From contig PLNY01000174.1 of the NCBI GenBank assembly GCA_003141915.1, forward strand, positions 1 to 10,297: DNA of 10,297 nucleotides, in the 5' to 3' direction. The stretch's first letter is position 1; every line of letters begins with the position of its first letter. This stretch comes from Anaerolineae bacterium. Lineage in GTDB: Bacteria; Chloroflexota; Anaerolineae; Anaerolineales; Villigracilaceae. The position numbers were made by a program, and so were the translations under genes. Shown piece after piece: positions 1-7,238 of this stretch. Under the pieces are notes generated by a model. The model was not told where the DNA came from and made no database searches. It worked only from the letters and a program-made list of their open reading frames with translations.

Positions 1-729
1 CTTGCGCTTCTCCGCTTCCGACTCCTGCCCCATGCTGGCCCAGATGTCGGTGTAGATCACATCCGCGCCTGAGGCCGCCTCATCGGGGTCGTTGGTGACG
101 GTGCAAGTGCCTCCCGTTTCCGCGCCGCGCTTGCGGGCCCATTCGACAGACTTCGCGTCGAGTTCGTATCCCGGAGGCGTAGCCACCCAAACATGCGCTC
201 CCAGCTGAGCTCCGGCAAAGGCGAGGGAGCGCGCGACGTTGTTGCCGTCGCCGATGAATACAACCTTCAACTTCGCCATATGGCCTTTGGCCTCCCAGAT
301 GGTGAGGTAATCGGCCATGGCCTGGCAGGGATGACTGTAGTCGGTAAGGCCATTGATGATAGGAATGCTGGCATATTGGGCCATCTGCTCGACGATTTCA
401 TGGGAAAAGGTGCGAATCATGATGCCCTGCACCATGCGTTCCAGGTTCTTGGCGACGTCGTACACCGACTCGCGTTTGCCCAGATTGATCTCGGCGGGTG
501 AGAGGTAGAGGGAGAAGCCACCCAGTTGCTGGATGCCGACATCGAAAGTTACCCGGGTGCGTAAGGAAGGTTTCTCGAAGATCATGGCCAGCGTCTGCCG
601 CCGGAGCGTCCCGCTGTAGGCGGCCGGGTGAGCCTTGATTTGACGGCCTAGCGTGAGCAGATACTGGATGTCCGAGGGAGAAAAATCCCGAATCGAGAGA
701 AAGTCTTTGTGGTTGCTATTGCCATTCAT
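1..729 (-). CDS. argF: Ornithine carbamoyltransferase, 3' end missing
   Basis: Transfers the carbamoyl group of carbamoyl phosphate to ornithine to give citrulline, in the cytoplasm, for arginine synthesis (or, in reverse, arginine catabolism). The 243 codons present cover the carbamoyl-phosphate domain and the start of the ornithine domain. The phosphate-binding motif is FEKPSLRTR (residues 51-59; many family members have STRTR). HPCQ at 133-136 marks an ornithine rather than an aspartate carbamoyltransferase. A Rossmann-type VVFIGDGNN follows near 156-164, and DIWASMGQE near 228-236 is the SMG loop that closes over ornithine. The HCLP motif lies beyond the window. ATG at 729 is supported by AGGAG seven bases upstream and a 4-bp ATGA overlap with the upstream GTPase gene, suggesting translational coupling. 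Anabolic and catabolic forms cannot be told apart without the next gene (for example carbamate kinase). Identification is confident. Confidence 0.95.
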   Translation of the reverse strand, partial: MNGNSNHKDFLSIRDFSPSDIQYLLTLGRQIKAHPAAYSGTLRRQTLAMIFEKPSLRTRVTFDVGIQQLGGFSLYLSPAEINLGKRESVYDVAKNLERMVQGIMIRTFSHEIVEQMAQYASIPIINGLTDYSHPCQAMADYLTIWEAKGHMAKLKVVFIGDGNNVARSLAFAGAQLGAHVWVATPPGYELDAKSVEWARKRGAETGGTCTVTNDPDEAASGADVIYTDIWASMGQESEAEKRK

Positions 730-2072
730 TTTCCGGCTCCTGTCGGGACTGGCGCGTGCTCGTGCGTAAACTTGGCGAGCGTTTCGGCCAGGCCGGGCTT
801 GGTGAGTTCTTCAACTTCATAAGTTACGCGCAGATTGGGTTTGTCGAGTTTGATCACCCGCGCAAGGTCGATGGGAGTAGCAACCAAGACGAGATCGCAC
901 GGTGTGCGACGGATGGTTTCCTCCAGTTCGTGTCTCTGGATCGCGCTATAGCCCATGGCGGGTAAGAGGTTCGTCAGGTGCCGATAACGCTCGTAGGTGC
1001 CGCGGATCGATCCCATGGCATAAGGCCGCGGATCCACCAATTCCGCCGCCCCACATTGCCGCGCCGCGACCACCCCGGCGCCGTAGGCCATTTCTCCGTG
1101 AGTGAGTGTGGGACCGTCCTCCACCACCAGCACGCGCTTCCCCTTCACCAGTTGCGGATCGGGAACGGAAACTCGGCAGGCCATCTCAAAAACAGCCGCC
1201 TTGGGGTTGTTGAGCCTAATGTTTTGGCGGACCGTCTCAATGTTATGCTGCTCGGCGGTATCCACCTTATTGATCACGATCACATCCGCGCGCCGAAGAT
1301 TGACTTCACCGGGGAAGTACGACAGTTCGTGCCCGGGACGATGCGGATCTACGACCACGATTTCCAGATCGGAGACGTAGAAAGGAGTGTCGTTGTTGCC
1401 GCCGTCCCACAAAACGATGTCCACTTCTTTTTCAGCGGCGCGCAAAATCTTTTCGTAATCCACTCCAGCGTAAACGATCACGCCGTTATCAATGTGCGGT
1501 TCGTATTCCTCGCGCTCCTCGATGGTGCATTCGTGCTCATCGAGATCATCGTAATCCGCAAAGCGCTGCACTTCCTGACGCACCAAATTTCCATACGGCA
1601 TTGGATGACGGATCGCCGCGACTTTGTATCCCATCTCGCGCAAGATCAAAGATACCCGCCTCGTCGTCTGACTTTTGCCGGATCCCGTCCGAACCGCGCA
1701 GACCGACACAACCGGCTTGGTGGACTTAACCTGCGTGTATTTCGTGCCCATCAAACGGAAGTCCGGGCCGAGAGAATTGACCAGCGCGGCTTTGTGCATG
1801 ACGTATTCATCGGTCACATCCGAGTAAGCAAAGACAACTTGATCCACGCCATGCTTCTTGATCAGCTCAGATAGTTCCTCTTCGGCTCGGATCGGGATTC
1901 CCTTTGGGTAAAGGTCGCCCGCCAATTCTTTAGGATAGAGGCGTCCTTCGATATCAGGAATTTGAGTCGCAGTGAACGCCACGACTTCATAATCCTTGTT
2001 GCCTCGGAAGAACGTGTTGAAGTTGTGAAAGTCGCGTCCCGCCGCGCCCATGATGATGGTTTTGATTGGCAT
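726..2072 (-). CDS. Predicted GTPase, cyclic 2,3-diphosphoglycerate synthetase family
   Basis: A 448-residue P-loop protein resembling archaeal cyclic 2,3-diphosphoglycerate synthetase (COG2403-type predicted GTPases). An N-terminal Rossmann-like segment begins MPIKTIIMGAAGRDFHNF. A Walker A-like GSGKSQ sits at 130-135, an acidic DGGNND at 223-228 fits Walker B, and NKVD at 268-271 is a G4-like guanine-specificity motif. Length is close to the archaeal enzyme. ATG at 2072 is chosen because GGAGGA lies about four bases upstream; an in-frame start at 2171 would add 33 unlikely residues. The stop overlaps the argF start. The archaeal enzyme makes a thermoprotectant, but its place between argS and argF hints at a role linked to arginine or carbamoyl metabolism; that is inference. 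Family membership is confident, substrate is not. GC-ending codons look commoner here and in argF than in argS. Confidence 0.88.
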   Translation of the reverse strand: MPIKTIIMGAAGRDFHNFNTFFRGNKDYEVVAFTATQIPDIEGRLYPKELAGDLYPKGIPIRAEEELSELIKKHGVDQVVFAYSDVTDEYVMHKAALVNSLGPDFRLMGTKYTQVKSTKPVVSVCAVRTGSGKSQTTRRVSLILREMGYKVAAIRHPMPYGNLVRQEVQRFADYDDLDEHECTIEEREEYEPHIDNGVIVYAGVDYEKILRAAEKEVDIVLWDGGNNDTPFYVSDLEIVVVDPHRPGHELSYFPGEVNLRRADVIVINKVDTAEQHNIETVRQNIRLNNPKAAVFEMACRVSVPDPQLVKGKRVLVVEDGPTLTHGEMAYGAGVVAARQCGAAELVDPRPYAMGSIRGTYERYRHLTNLLPAMGYSAIQRHELEETIRRTPCDLVLVATPIDLARVIKLDKPNLRVTYEVEELTKPGLAETLAKFTHEHAPVPTGAGK

Positions 2073-2170
2073 ACTTCCTCCATTTTGCCGTTCTGAGGAC
2101 ACTGTCCGATGCGGCCCGGCTTTGGTTTTGAGTCGCTCCGTTTTACCCAGTGCGGCATAAAGGTTTTCCA

Positions 2171-2199
2171 AATCTAAAATAAAACAGGCTAAACGTAAA
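2171..2199 (-). promoter_or_regulatory. Possible promoter for the GTPase-argF pair
   Basis: On the minus strand TTTACG (2199-2194) and TAGATT (2176-2171) are separated by 17 bp, each matching four of six consensus bases. Transcription would start near 2164, leaving a leader of about 90 nt before ATG 2072. It overlaps the possible argS terminator, so the two calls compete. Weak. Confidence 0.25.
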
Positions 2200-2217
2200 G
2201 GGTAGCTTCAGTCTGTT
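2176..2217 (-). terminator. Weak intrinsic terminator after argS
   Basis: Just past the argS stop, the minus strand can pair AACAG.CTGAA (2217-2207) with TTTAG.CTGTT (2193-2183), with one internal mismatch and a 13-nt loop, followed by TTATTTT. The stem is AT-rich, so termination may be partial, with read-through into the GTPase and argF genes. Confidence 0.35.
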
Positions 2218-2219
2218 CT

Positions 2220-4019
2220 TTACATTACTTCCGGCGCTTGGATATCCAATAAGCGCAGGGCGTTGGCGATGGTTTGCTTCGCGGCCGCGACCAGCCGCAA
2301 GCGGGCTTCACGAACATTCTTATCTTCTGTTTGGATCACCGGCACGGCATGATAAAACGAATGGAACGCGTTCGCCAAATCATACGTGTAATTCGCCATG
2401 ATCAACGGACGATATTCATCTGCTGCCTGTTGAACTTTGTCAGGGAAACGCGAGATCAATTCGATCAATTCGATTTCGTGCGGATCAAGTTCATAATCGA
2501 ATTGACTTTCTTTGGGCAAACCGTCTGATTTTTTCAAGATGCTGTTGGCACGGACATAAGCATTTTGAATATAAGGTCCGGTATGCCCATCGAAGTTCAG
2601 CGCTTCGTTGATGTCGAAGATAATATCTTTGTTGTTATCCACCGACAGCATGGAATATGCCAATGCACCCAACCCGATTTGTTCCGCAACATGTCTTCGT
2701 TCTTCTTCCGATATATCCGGACTCTTCTCCGACTCAACGGCCAGCACGCGCTTGATAGCTTCATCCATCACATCCTTGAACAGCACTACGCGTCCGCGCC
2801 GCGCTGACATCGCTCCTTCGGGCAGGCTCACGAATCCATAGCCCAAGTGATAACACTTCTCCGCTTGCTTGAAGCCCCACAATTTCAAAATTGCGAATGC
2901 CTGTTGCAAGTGCATGGATTGACGCACATCCACAACATAGATCGAGCGGTCCACGTGATATTGCTCGAACTTCACTTTCGCCAGCGCCAAATCTTTGGTG
3001 AGATAAAGGGTCGTTCCGTCCGAGCGCATAATAATATTGGTGCGATATTTTTCCTTGGTGAGACCCAGCTTCTCGTCAATCTTGACGATCACCGCGCCGC
3101 CTTGCGGGCGTTCATCGTCAGCGATTCCTTTCGCAATCAATTCCCCGACAATTTCTTTGGCTGGTACATCCACATCTGATTCAAAAAACCAAACATCCAT
3201 CTTCACGTCGAGGATGCGAAGGATGTCGCGCAATTCTTCCAAACTCCACTCGCGCGTCTTCAGCCACAACTCGCGCACGTACGGATCATTTATATCCCAC
3301 TTGCGATACATCTCGTGGCGCTCAACATCGTAGGCTTCGCGCTTTGCTTTTTCTTCAGGCGTCTCATTCTCTTTGGGCTCGAGCATCGCCGTTGCTTCGG
3401 CGTAAATCTTTAATAACCATTGTCCGCGCTCGTGAATGCCTTGCGGTTCCTGTCCTTTATAAAATCTATCATAAGCCCATAAGATCGTAATCACGCCCAA
3501 ACCAATATCGCCAGGATAGGATGCGCGGATCGTATCGAAGCCTGCAAACTCAACGATGCGTGCCAGCGCTTCGCCGAGGATCGTGTTTCGGTGGTGGCCG
3601 ATATGGAATGAATGATGCGTGTTGGGCTGCGCATACTCAACCATGATCCGCTCACTCTTTGGCGCGCCCCGCCCAAAGTCCGCGTTAGAGGCGAGCACTT
3701 CATCCACGACACGGCGCGCATACTCGGAGGTCGAAAAATAAAGATTGAGATAACCTTTGATCGCATCGACGCGGCTGATGCCTTGCACGCTTCCAATCGC
3801 GGCCTTTGCCTGCTCGGCGATTTCCTGAGCGCGGGCTGGCACCTGAATCTTTTTCCCGGCGCGCGCTTCGAGCGCGGCCGTGGCAAAAAAGGATGTGGAG
3901 GTTCCCCATTCGCCGCTGAATGGAATCGGCGACCACTTAAGCTCTGCAATCGGAATATCGTTCTTTAGGCAGAATTCGCGTATCTTGGATTCAATGATTT
4001 GTTGTTCATCTTCAAACAT
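2220..4019 (-). CDS. argS: Arginyl-tRNA synthetase
   Basis: Class I aminoacyl-tRNA synthetase that charges tRNA-Arg with arginine using ATP, in the cytoplasm. It is complete at 599 residues, close to the usual 550-600. The N-terminal tRNA-binding domain (about 1-110) precedes the catalytic signature around QPNTHHSFHIGHHRN, with HIGH at 139-142. The second class I motif is MSARRG at 404-409, the ArgRS form of KMSKS. A helical anticodon-binding domain ends in ALRLLDIQAPEVM, the family's typical C-terminus. ATG 4019 has no Shine-Dalgarno sequence but lies six bases after an extended -10 box, so it may be read from a leaderless transcript. Its first 55 bases overlap the tail of the truncated oxidoreductase frame upstream. 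Function is certain; only the mode of initiation is unusual. Confidence 0.98.
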   Translation of the reverse strand: MFEDEQQIIESKIREFCLKNDIPIAELKWSPIPFSGEWGTSTSFFATAALEARAGKKIQVPARAQEIAEQAKAAIGSVQGISRVDAIKGYLNLYFSTSEYARRVVDEVLASNADFGRGAPKSERIMVEYAQPNTHHSFHIGHHRNTILGEALARIVEFAGFDTIRASYPGDIGLGVITILWAYDRFYKGQEPQGIHERGQWLLKIYAEATAMLEPKENETPEEKAKREAYDVERHEMYRKWDINDPYVRELWLKTREWSLEELRDILRILDVKMDVWFFESDVDVPAKEIVGELIAKGIADDERPQGGAVIVKIDEKLGLTKEKYRTNIIMRSDGTTLYLTKDLALAKVKFEQYHVDRSIYVVDVRQSMHLQQAFAILKLWGFKQAEKCYHLGYGFVSLPEGAMSARRGRVVLFKDVMDEAIKRVLAVESEKSPDISEEERRHVAEQIGLGALAYSMLSVDNNKDIIFDINEALNFDGHTGPYIQNAYVRANSILKKSDGLPKESQFDYELDPHEIELIELISRFPDKVQQAADEYRPLIMANYTYDLANAFHSFYHAVPVIQTEDKNVREARLRLVAAAKQTIANALRLLDIQAPEVM

Positions 4020-4660
4020 AGTGGGATTATATCAAAGCCGACCCCCTCTGCCTTCGGCACCTCCCCCAAATTCAAAGAATTTGGGGGAGGCTGGGAGGGG
4101 GCTAGAACTTCCAGCACGCGCGCGGTGTGGATGGAATCGTTTGGAAGAATACGTCGCCGCGTGATTCCGTTCGATCCGTCGGCGCCGACCACGATTTGGG
4201 CGGCGAATGTTTCGGCATCGGTCTCGACGATAACAAAATCATTACGCGATACGACATTCTTTACGGTCACGCCTTCCCTAATCTCTATTCCCTTATCCCT
4301 TGCTTTCATCGCCAGCCACGCGTCGAACTCGTTGCGGCGGATGATTCGCAGAGCATGTGTATTCGGCGGTGAAATCGTCAGGCCCTTGCCCGCGAAATCC
4401 AAATGCGCGGCGGACGCGTCCACGTGCGGCACCTCGCTCACGTCGAGTCCGAGGCGCTGAAGAATCGCCTCGGCGTCGGCGGTCAACCCGCCCGCGCAAA
4501 GCTTGGGACGCGGATGATGCGCTTTTTCGAGAATCAGGATTCGGTCCGTAAGATGCGGAGCGATCTGCGCAAGGCGCAGGGCAGTCGAAAGCCCCGATGG
4601 ACCTGCGCCCAGTATGAGAATGCTTTTTTGCCGGTTTGCGTTCGGTAATCCTGTAGTCAT
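3965..4660 (-). CDS. Truncated FAD-dependent oxidoreductase, geranylgeranyl reductase family (possible pseudogene)
   Basis: The first 187 or so residues match the FAD-binding half of geranylgeranyl-reductase-type flavoproteins, which reduce isoprenoid double bonds in membrane lipids or quinones. GAGPSGLSTA (18-27) is the Rossmann dinucleotide loop, PKLCAGGLT (52-60) is typical of the family, and VVGADGSNGITRR (157-169) is the second FAD motif. Family members usually run about 350-420 residues; this frame has 231. Residues about 188-206 are encoded by the palindromic repeat, and the last 18 by bases that belong to the argS start in another frame. The substrate-binding half is therefore absent. 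ATG 4660 lies inside an 11-bp tandem repeat whose AGGA copies may serve as ribosome binding site. It may be a decaying gene, or the join may be an assembly artefact at the repeat. Family call is confident; activity is doubtful. Confidence 0.75.
   Translation of the reverse strand: MTTGLPNANRQKSILILGAGPSGLSTALRLAQIAPHLTDRILILEKAHHPRPKLCAGGLTADAEAILQRLGLDVSEVPHVDASAAHLDFAGKGLTISPPNTHALRIIRRNEFDAWLAMKARDKGIEIREGVTVKNVVSRNDFVIVETDAETFAAQIVVGADGSNGITRRRILPNDSIHTARVLEVLAPSQPPPNSLNLGEVPKAEGVGFDIIPLCLKMNNKSLNPRYANSA
4026..4034 (-). promoter_or_regulatory. Extended -10 promoter for argS, leaderless geometry
   Basis: The minus strand reads TGATATAAT, a perfect TATAAT with the TGn extension, ending six bases before the argS ATG. 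A start seven bases after the -10 box falls on the A of the ATG. The best -35 at 17 bp spacing, AAGGCA (4054-4049), is poor, as is common with extended -10 promoters. It sits at the edge of the palindromic repeat. Confidence 0.6.
4042..4101. repeat. GC-rich nested palindrome inside the oxidoreductase frame
   Basis: CCTCCCCCAAATTC (4060-4073) and its exact complement (4077-4090) form a 14-bp inverted repeat with a 3-nt loop. Outside it CCCCCTC (4042-4048) pairs with GAGGGGG (4095-4101), making a 60-bp nested structure. It resembles REP/MITE-like palindromes that recur in Chloroflexota and cyanobacterial genomes (recollection, not searched). It keeps the oxidoreductase frame open, adding about 19 Pro/Gly/Asn-rich residues. 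Confidence 0.8.
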
Positions 4661-4691
4661 CCTGTAGTTATCCTGTACTTATCCTATAGTA
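4648..4691. repeat. Four tandem copies of an 11-bp unit upstream of and over the oxidoreductase start
   Basis: On the plus strand the units are ATCCTGTAGTC, ATCCTGTAGTT, ATCCTGTACTT and ATCCTATAGTA (4648, 4659, 4670, 4681), with no spacers. The period is about one helical turn, as in direct-repeat sites for PhoB/OmpR-type response regulators. The minus-strand start codon of the oxidoreductase (4660-4658) lies across units 1 and 2. A regulator site or a replication-slippage tract are both possible. Confidence 0.7.
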
Positions 4692-4872
4692 TGCAAAGCA
4701 AGTGCGTCCCTGCTGGCGCCGCTAATTTAACCATAGAACGATGCAAACGATCCCGCAATTTCTGACAATTTTATCAGCCGGAATTTACGAAGTTTTTACA
4801 CGCGGGAAAATAGGAGTTCACATCCTTTCTTTATACTGCGGGATGTAACCATAAATCAAACAGGAGTAGAAA

Positions 4873-5484
4873 ATGAAAGCGTTCAATTTTGTATCCAAGA
4901 TTTCCAAAAAAGGGTTGTTGATTGCAACCGGCTTGCTGGTTGTTTTCGGATCGGTCTTTGCTATTCCAACCACTGCGGTCTTTGCGGCGTCTACGACGCC
5001 TGCCTCGTATGCGGCCCTGACCAAGGCCTATCAGAATGACCAGAATTGGTTCAAGGCTCAGCATGTCAATGTGGGACGCGCCGATACTGTGGTCACCCAG
5101 GTTCAAGCGTTGATCACTGCCGCAAAGTCGGATGGAATCCCCACCAGCGGACTCGAGGCGGCGCTGGATGTGTTCCAGGCACAACTCCGGACTGCCAAGG
5201 CTTCCCACGCCACTGCCAATGCCGTTCTGACCGCCCACAAGGGTTTTGATAACAATGGAAACGTGACCAATCCCGTTCCCGCCGCTCAGACCGTGAAAGA
5301 TGCGACCCAATCTTTGACCGACGCCCATAATGTGCTGGTTCAATCATCGAGTGATTTGCTGACAGCCTTGACTCTATGGAGCGCTCACAACCACATCACA
5401 TCTTCTTCGCCGGTATATTCAGCCTACCATCAAGCTTATCAAGCCACGCTTGCCCTTCATAACGATGTGACCGGCGAACACTAA
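4873..5484 (+). CDS. Exported alanine-rich protein of unknown function
   Basis: A 203-residue protein that I cannot assign to a family. The N-terminus has basic residues (KISKKG, 9-14), a hydrophobic core (about 15-30) and AxA-type sites near VFAAS (36-40), a Sec signal peptide of about 38 residues. The mature part is rich in Ala, Thr, His, Asn and Gln, has no cysteine, and reads as mostly amphipathic helices, perhaps a small helical bundle outside the membrane. It has no lipobox and no second membrane segment. ATG 4873 is supported by AGGAG at 4862-4866. A -10-like TATACT sits at 4832-4837 without a convincing -35. The gene stands alone and ends at a good terminator. It is real by start signal, signal peptide and terminator, but the function is unknown. 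Confidence 0.85.
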   Translation: MKAFNFVSKISKKGLLIATGLLVVFGSVFAIPTTAVFAASTTPASYAALTKAYQNDQNWFKAQHVNVGRADTVVTQVQALITAAKSDGIPTSGLEAALDVFQAQLRTAKASHATANAVLTAHKGFDNNGNVTNPVPAAQTVKDATQSLTDAHNVLVQSSSDLLTALTLWSAHNHITSSSPVYSAYHQAYQATLALHNDVTGEH

Positions 5485-5505
5485 TTCCTGGCATGTTGAC
5501 CATGA

Positions 5506-5536
5506 AGCCCGGCGATTTCGCCGGGTTTCAGTTTTC
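5506..5536 (+). terminator. Intrinsic terminator of the exported-protein gene
   Basis: CCCGGCG (5508-5514) pairs with CGCCGGG (5519-5525) around ATTT, with a G-T pair extending the base, followed by TTTCAGTTTT. It begins about 20 bp past the stop at 5484 and converges on the trpB2 terminator. Confidence 0.85.
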
Positions 5537-5577
5537 CTTAAGCATTGAAATGTAATTCGTCTTGAGCGAAATCCTTG

Positions 5578-5617
5578 AAAAGAAAAATTGGCTTGATGGG
5601 TTTTCCATCAAGCCAAT
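5578..5617 (-). terminator. Intrinsic terminator of trpB2
   Basis: A perfect 13-bp stem, ATTGGCTTGATGG (5587-5599) with CCATCAAGCCAAT (5605-5617), closes a 5-nt loop. On the minus strand it is followed by TTTTTCTTTTC. It starts five bases past the trpB2 stop. Confidence 0.92.
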
Positions 5618-5621
5618 CTGG

Positions 5622-7001
5622 TTATGCAGGCATGCTGACTTTCGGCAGATCGGCCATTGCGGCTTTAACCGCCTCAACCGGATATTCGGCGTCTTCCAGT
5701 TTTCCGTTCAGGAACGCTTCGTATGCGCTCAAGTCAAAGTGACCGTGACCCGACAGGTTGAACAGGATCACGCGCTTCTCGCCTTTCTTTTTTGCATCCA
5801 AGGCTTCATCCATCGCGGCGCGGATGGCGTGCGCGGATTCAGGCGCGGGAATGATTCCTTCCGTGCGAGCAAACTGAACGGCGGCTTCGAACGTGGGCTT
5901 CTGTTTGACGGCGATTGCTTCGATCAAGCCCGCATCACAAAATGCGCTGAGGCTGGGCGCCATGCCGTGGTAACGCAATCCGCCGGCGTGAATGGATGGC
6001 GGGATGAAGCCATGACCCAGCGTATACATCTTGACGACCGGCGCCATCTTGGCGGTATCGCCGTAATCGAAGGCGTACACGCCTTTGGTGATGGAAGGTG
6101 TGGCGCTTGGTTCGACGGCGACGAGGCGGGCGCGCCTGCCATTCTTCAAGTTCTCGCGCAGGAACGGATAAGCGAGGCCGGAGAAATTCGATCCGCCGCC
6201 CACGCAGCCGATCACGACATCCGGATATTCGTTCGCCAAATCCATTTGCTTCAACGCTTCTTCGCCGATCACGGTTTGATGCATCAACACATGATTTAAC
6301 ACTGAGCCGAGGCTGTATTTCTTTTTGCCGCCTGATGTCGCCGCAACTTCGACGGCCTCCGAGATGGCGATACCGAGCGAGCCCGGGCTGTTCGGATCCG
6401 CTTTCAAAACTGCACGGCCATTGTTGGTTCGGTCCGTGGGGCTGGCAAAGACTTGCGCACCATATGTCTCCATCATCACGCGGCGATACGGCTTTTGCTG
6501 ATACGAAACCTTGACCATGTACACTTCGAGATCAAGCCCGAAGAAATTGCAGGCCAGTGCAAGGGCGGAACCCCATTGTCCCGCGCCGGTCTCGGTGGTG
6601 AGCGCTTTTGTCCCGGCCTTCTTGTTATAGAACGCTTGCGGGATAGCCGTGTTTAGTTTATGAGTTCCAGCAGGTGAAGCGCCCTCATACTTGGAGTAGA
6701 TGTGGGCGGGCGTGTCCAGCGCTTTTTCCAATCGATGCGCGCGTTGCAACGGCGTGGGGCGATACAGCTTATAAATCTCGCGCACTTCTTCCGGGATTTC
6801 GATGTATCGTTCGTGCGAGACTTCCTGCAGGATCAAGTCCATCGGGAACAGAACCGATAGAAAATCCGGCGTGACCGGTTCGAGCGTATCCGGACGAAGG
6901 ACCGGCGTTGGCGCGACGGGGCTATCTGCCATCACGTTGTACCAGAATTTTGGCAGATCCGATTCATTCAATAGAAAACGGGTTTGAGTTTGGTTGGTCA
7001 T
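5622..7001 (-). CDS. trpB: Tryptophan synthase beta chain, TrpB2 type
   Basis: PLP enzyme that condenses indole with serine (or phosphoserine in some TrpB2 enzymes) to make tryptophan in the cytoplasm. It has 459 residues, the longer TrpB2 form, versus about 400 for classical TrpB. YRPTPLQRA (80-88) is the substrate loop. GTHKLNTA (112-119) carries the PLP lysine K115. ETGAGQWG (137-144) has the catalytic glutamate E137. CVGGGSNF binds the PLP phosphate. ATG 7001 follows AAGGAG with a 6-base gap. No trpA is nearby, which fits a stand-alone TrpB2 that salvages free indole. It is the last gene of the unit under the tryptophan T-box upstream, so expression should rise when uncharged tRNA-Trp accumulates. 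Identification is confident; whether serine or phosphoserine is used is open. Confidence 0.97.
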   Translation of the reverse strand: MTNQTQTRFLLNESDLPKFWYNVMADSPVAPTPVLRPDTLEPVTPDFLSVLFPMDLILQEVSHERYIEIPEEVREIYKLYRPTPLQRAHRLEKALDTPAHIYSKYEGASPAGTHKLNTAIPQAFYNKKAGTKALTTETGAGQWGSALALACNFFGLDLEVYMVKVSYQQKPYRRVMMETYGAQVFASPTDRTNNGRAVLKADPNSPGSLGIAISEAVEVAATSGGKKKYSLGSVLNHVLMHQTVIGEEALKQMDLANEYPDVVIGCVGGGSNFSGLAYPFLRENLKNGRRARLVAVEPSATPSITKGVYAFDYGDTAKMAPVVKMYTLGHGFIPPSIHAGGLRYHGMAPSLSAFCDAGLIEAIAVKQKPTFEAAVQFARTEGIIPAPESAHAIRAAMDEALDAKKKGEKRVILFNLSGHGHFDLSAYEAFLNGKLEDAEYPVEAVKAAMADLPKVSMPA

Positions 7002-7062
7002 TTTTTCTCCTTTGAATTAGTTAGTGATTTGATAGGTCAACTTTTTGCTCATGATCTGATGT

Positions 7063-7189
7063 TGTCATTGCGAGACCCCGTAGGGGTCGCGGCAATCCCG
7101 CAAGGGGATGATATCTCATCAACATGCAAATAGGAGATTGCCACTCTGATAGAACACAGTGCTTCGTCGCTTTGCTCCTCGCAATGACA
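7063..7189. repeat. 127-bp inverted-repeat element (TGTCATTGCGAG family)
   Basis: Perfect 12-bp terminal inverted repeats TGTCATTGCGAG (7063-7074) and CTCGCAATGACA (7178-7189) bound internal palindromes: GACCCC..GGGGTC, GGCAATC..GATTGCC and a GCAA-looped hairpin. It matches a small non-coding repeat type that I recall from many bacterial genomes (its translations read ARSKATK). No target-site duplication is obvious. It lies between the small ORF and trpB2, so the shared mRNA would carry a large structured insert. Confidence 0.85.
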
Positions 7190-7238
7190 GAGATGACGCA
7201 GTCAGGGTGGATGAAAGGTGAATAGAAACATCGCAACC

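Noticed and set aside
978..1874. Long plus-strand open frame opposite the GTPase gene
   Set aside because: It is antisense to a gene with clear P-loop and NKVD motifs, and its own translation shows no recognisable domain or start signal.
2073..2171. 33-residue N-terminal extension of the GTPase
   Set aside because: The internal ATG at 2072 has a near-perfect ribosome binding site and begins the conserved MPIKTIIMG strand; the extension looks unlike protein.
4648..4691. CRISPR array
   Set aside because: Units are only 11 bp with no spacers and no cas genes nearby.
5562..6299. Plus-strand open frame opposite trpB2
   Set aside because: It runs through the trpB2 terminator and the antisense of conserved TrpB motifs; there is no ribosome binding site, so it is a shadow.
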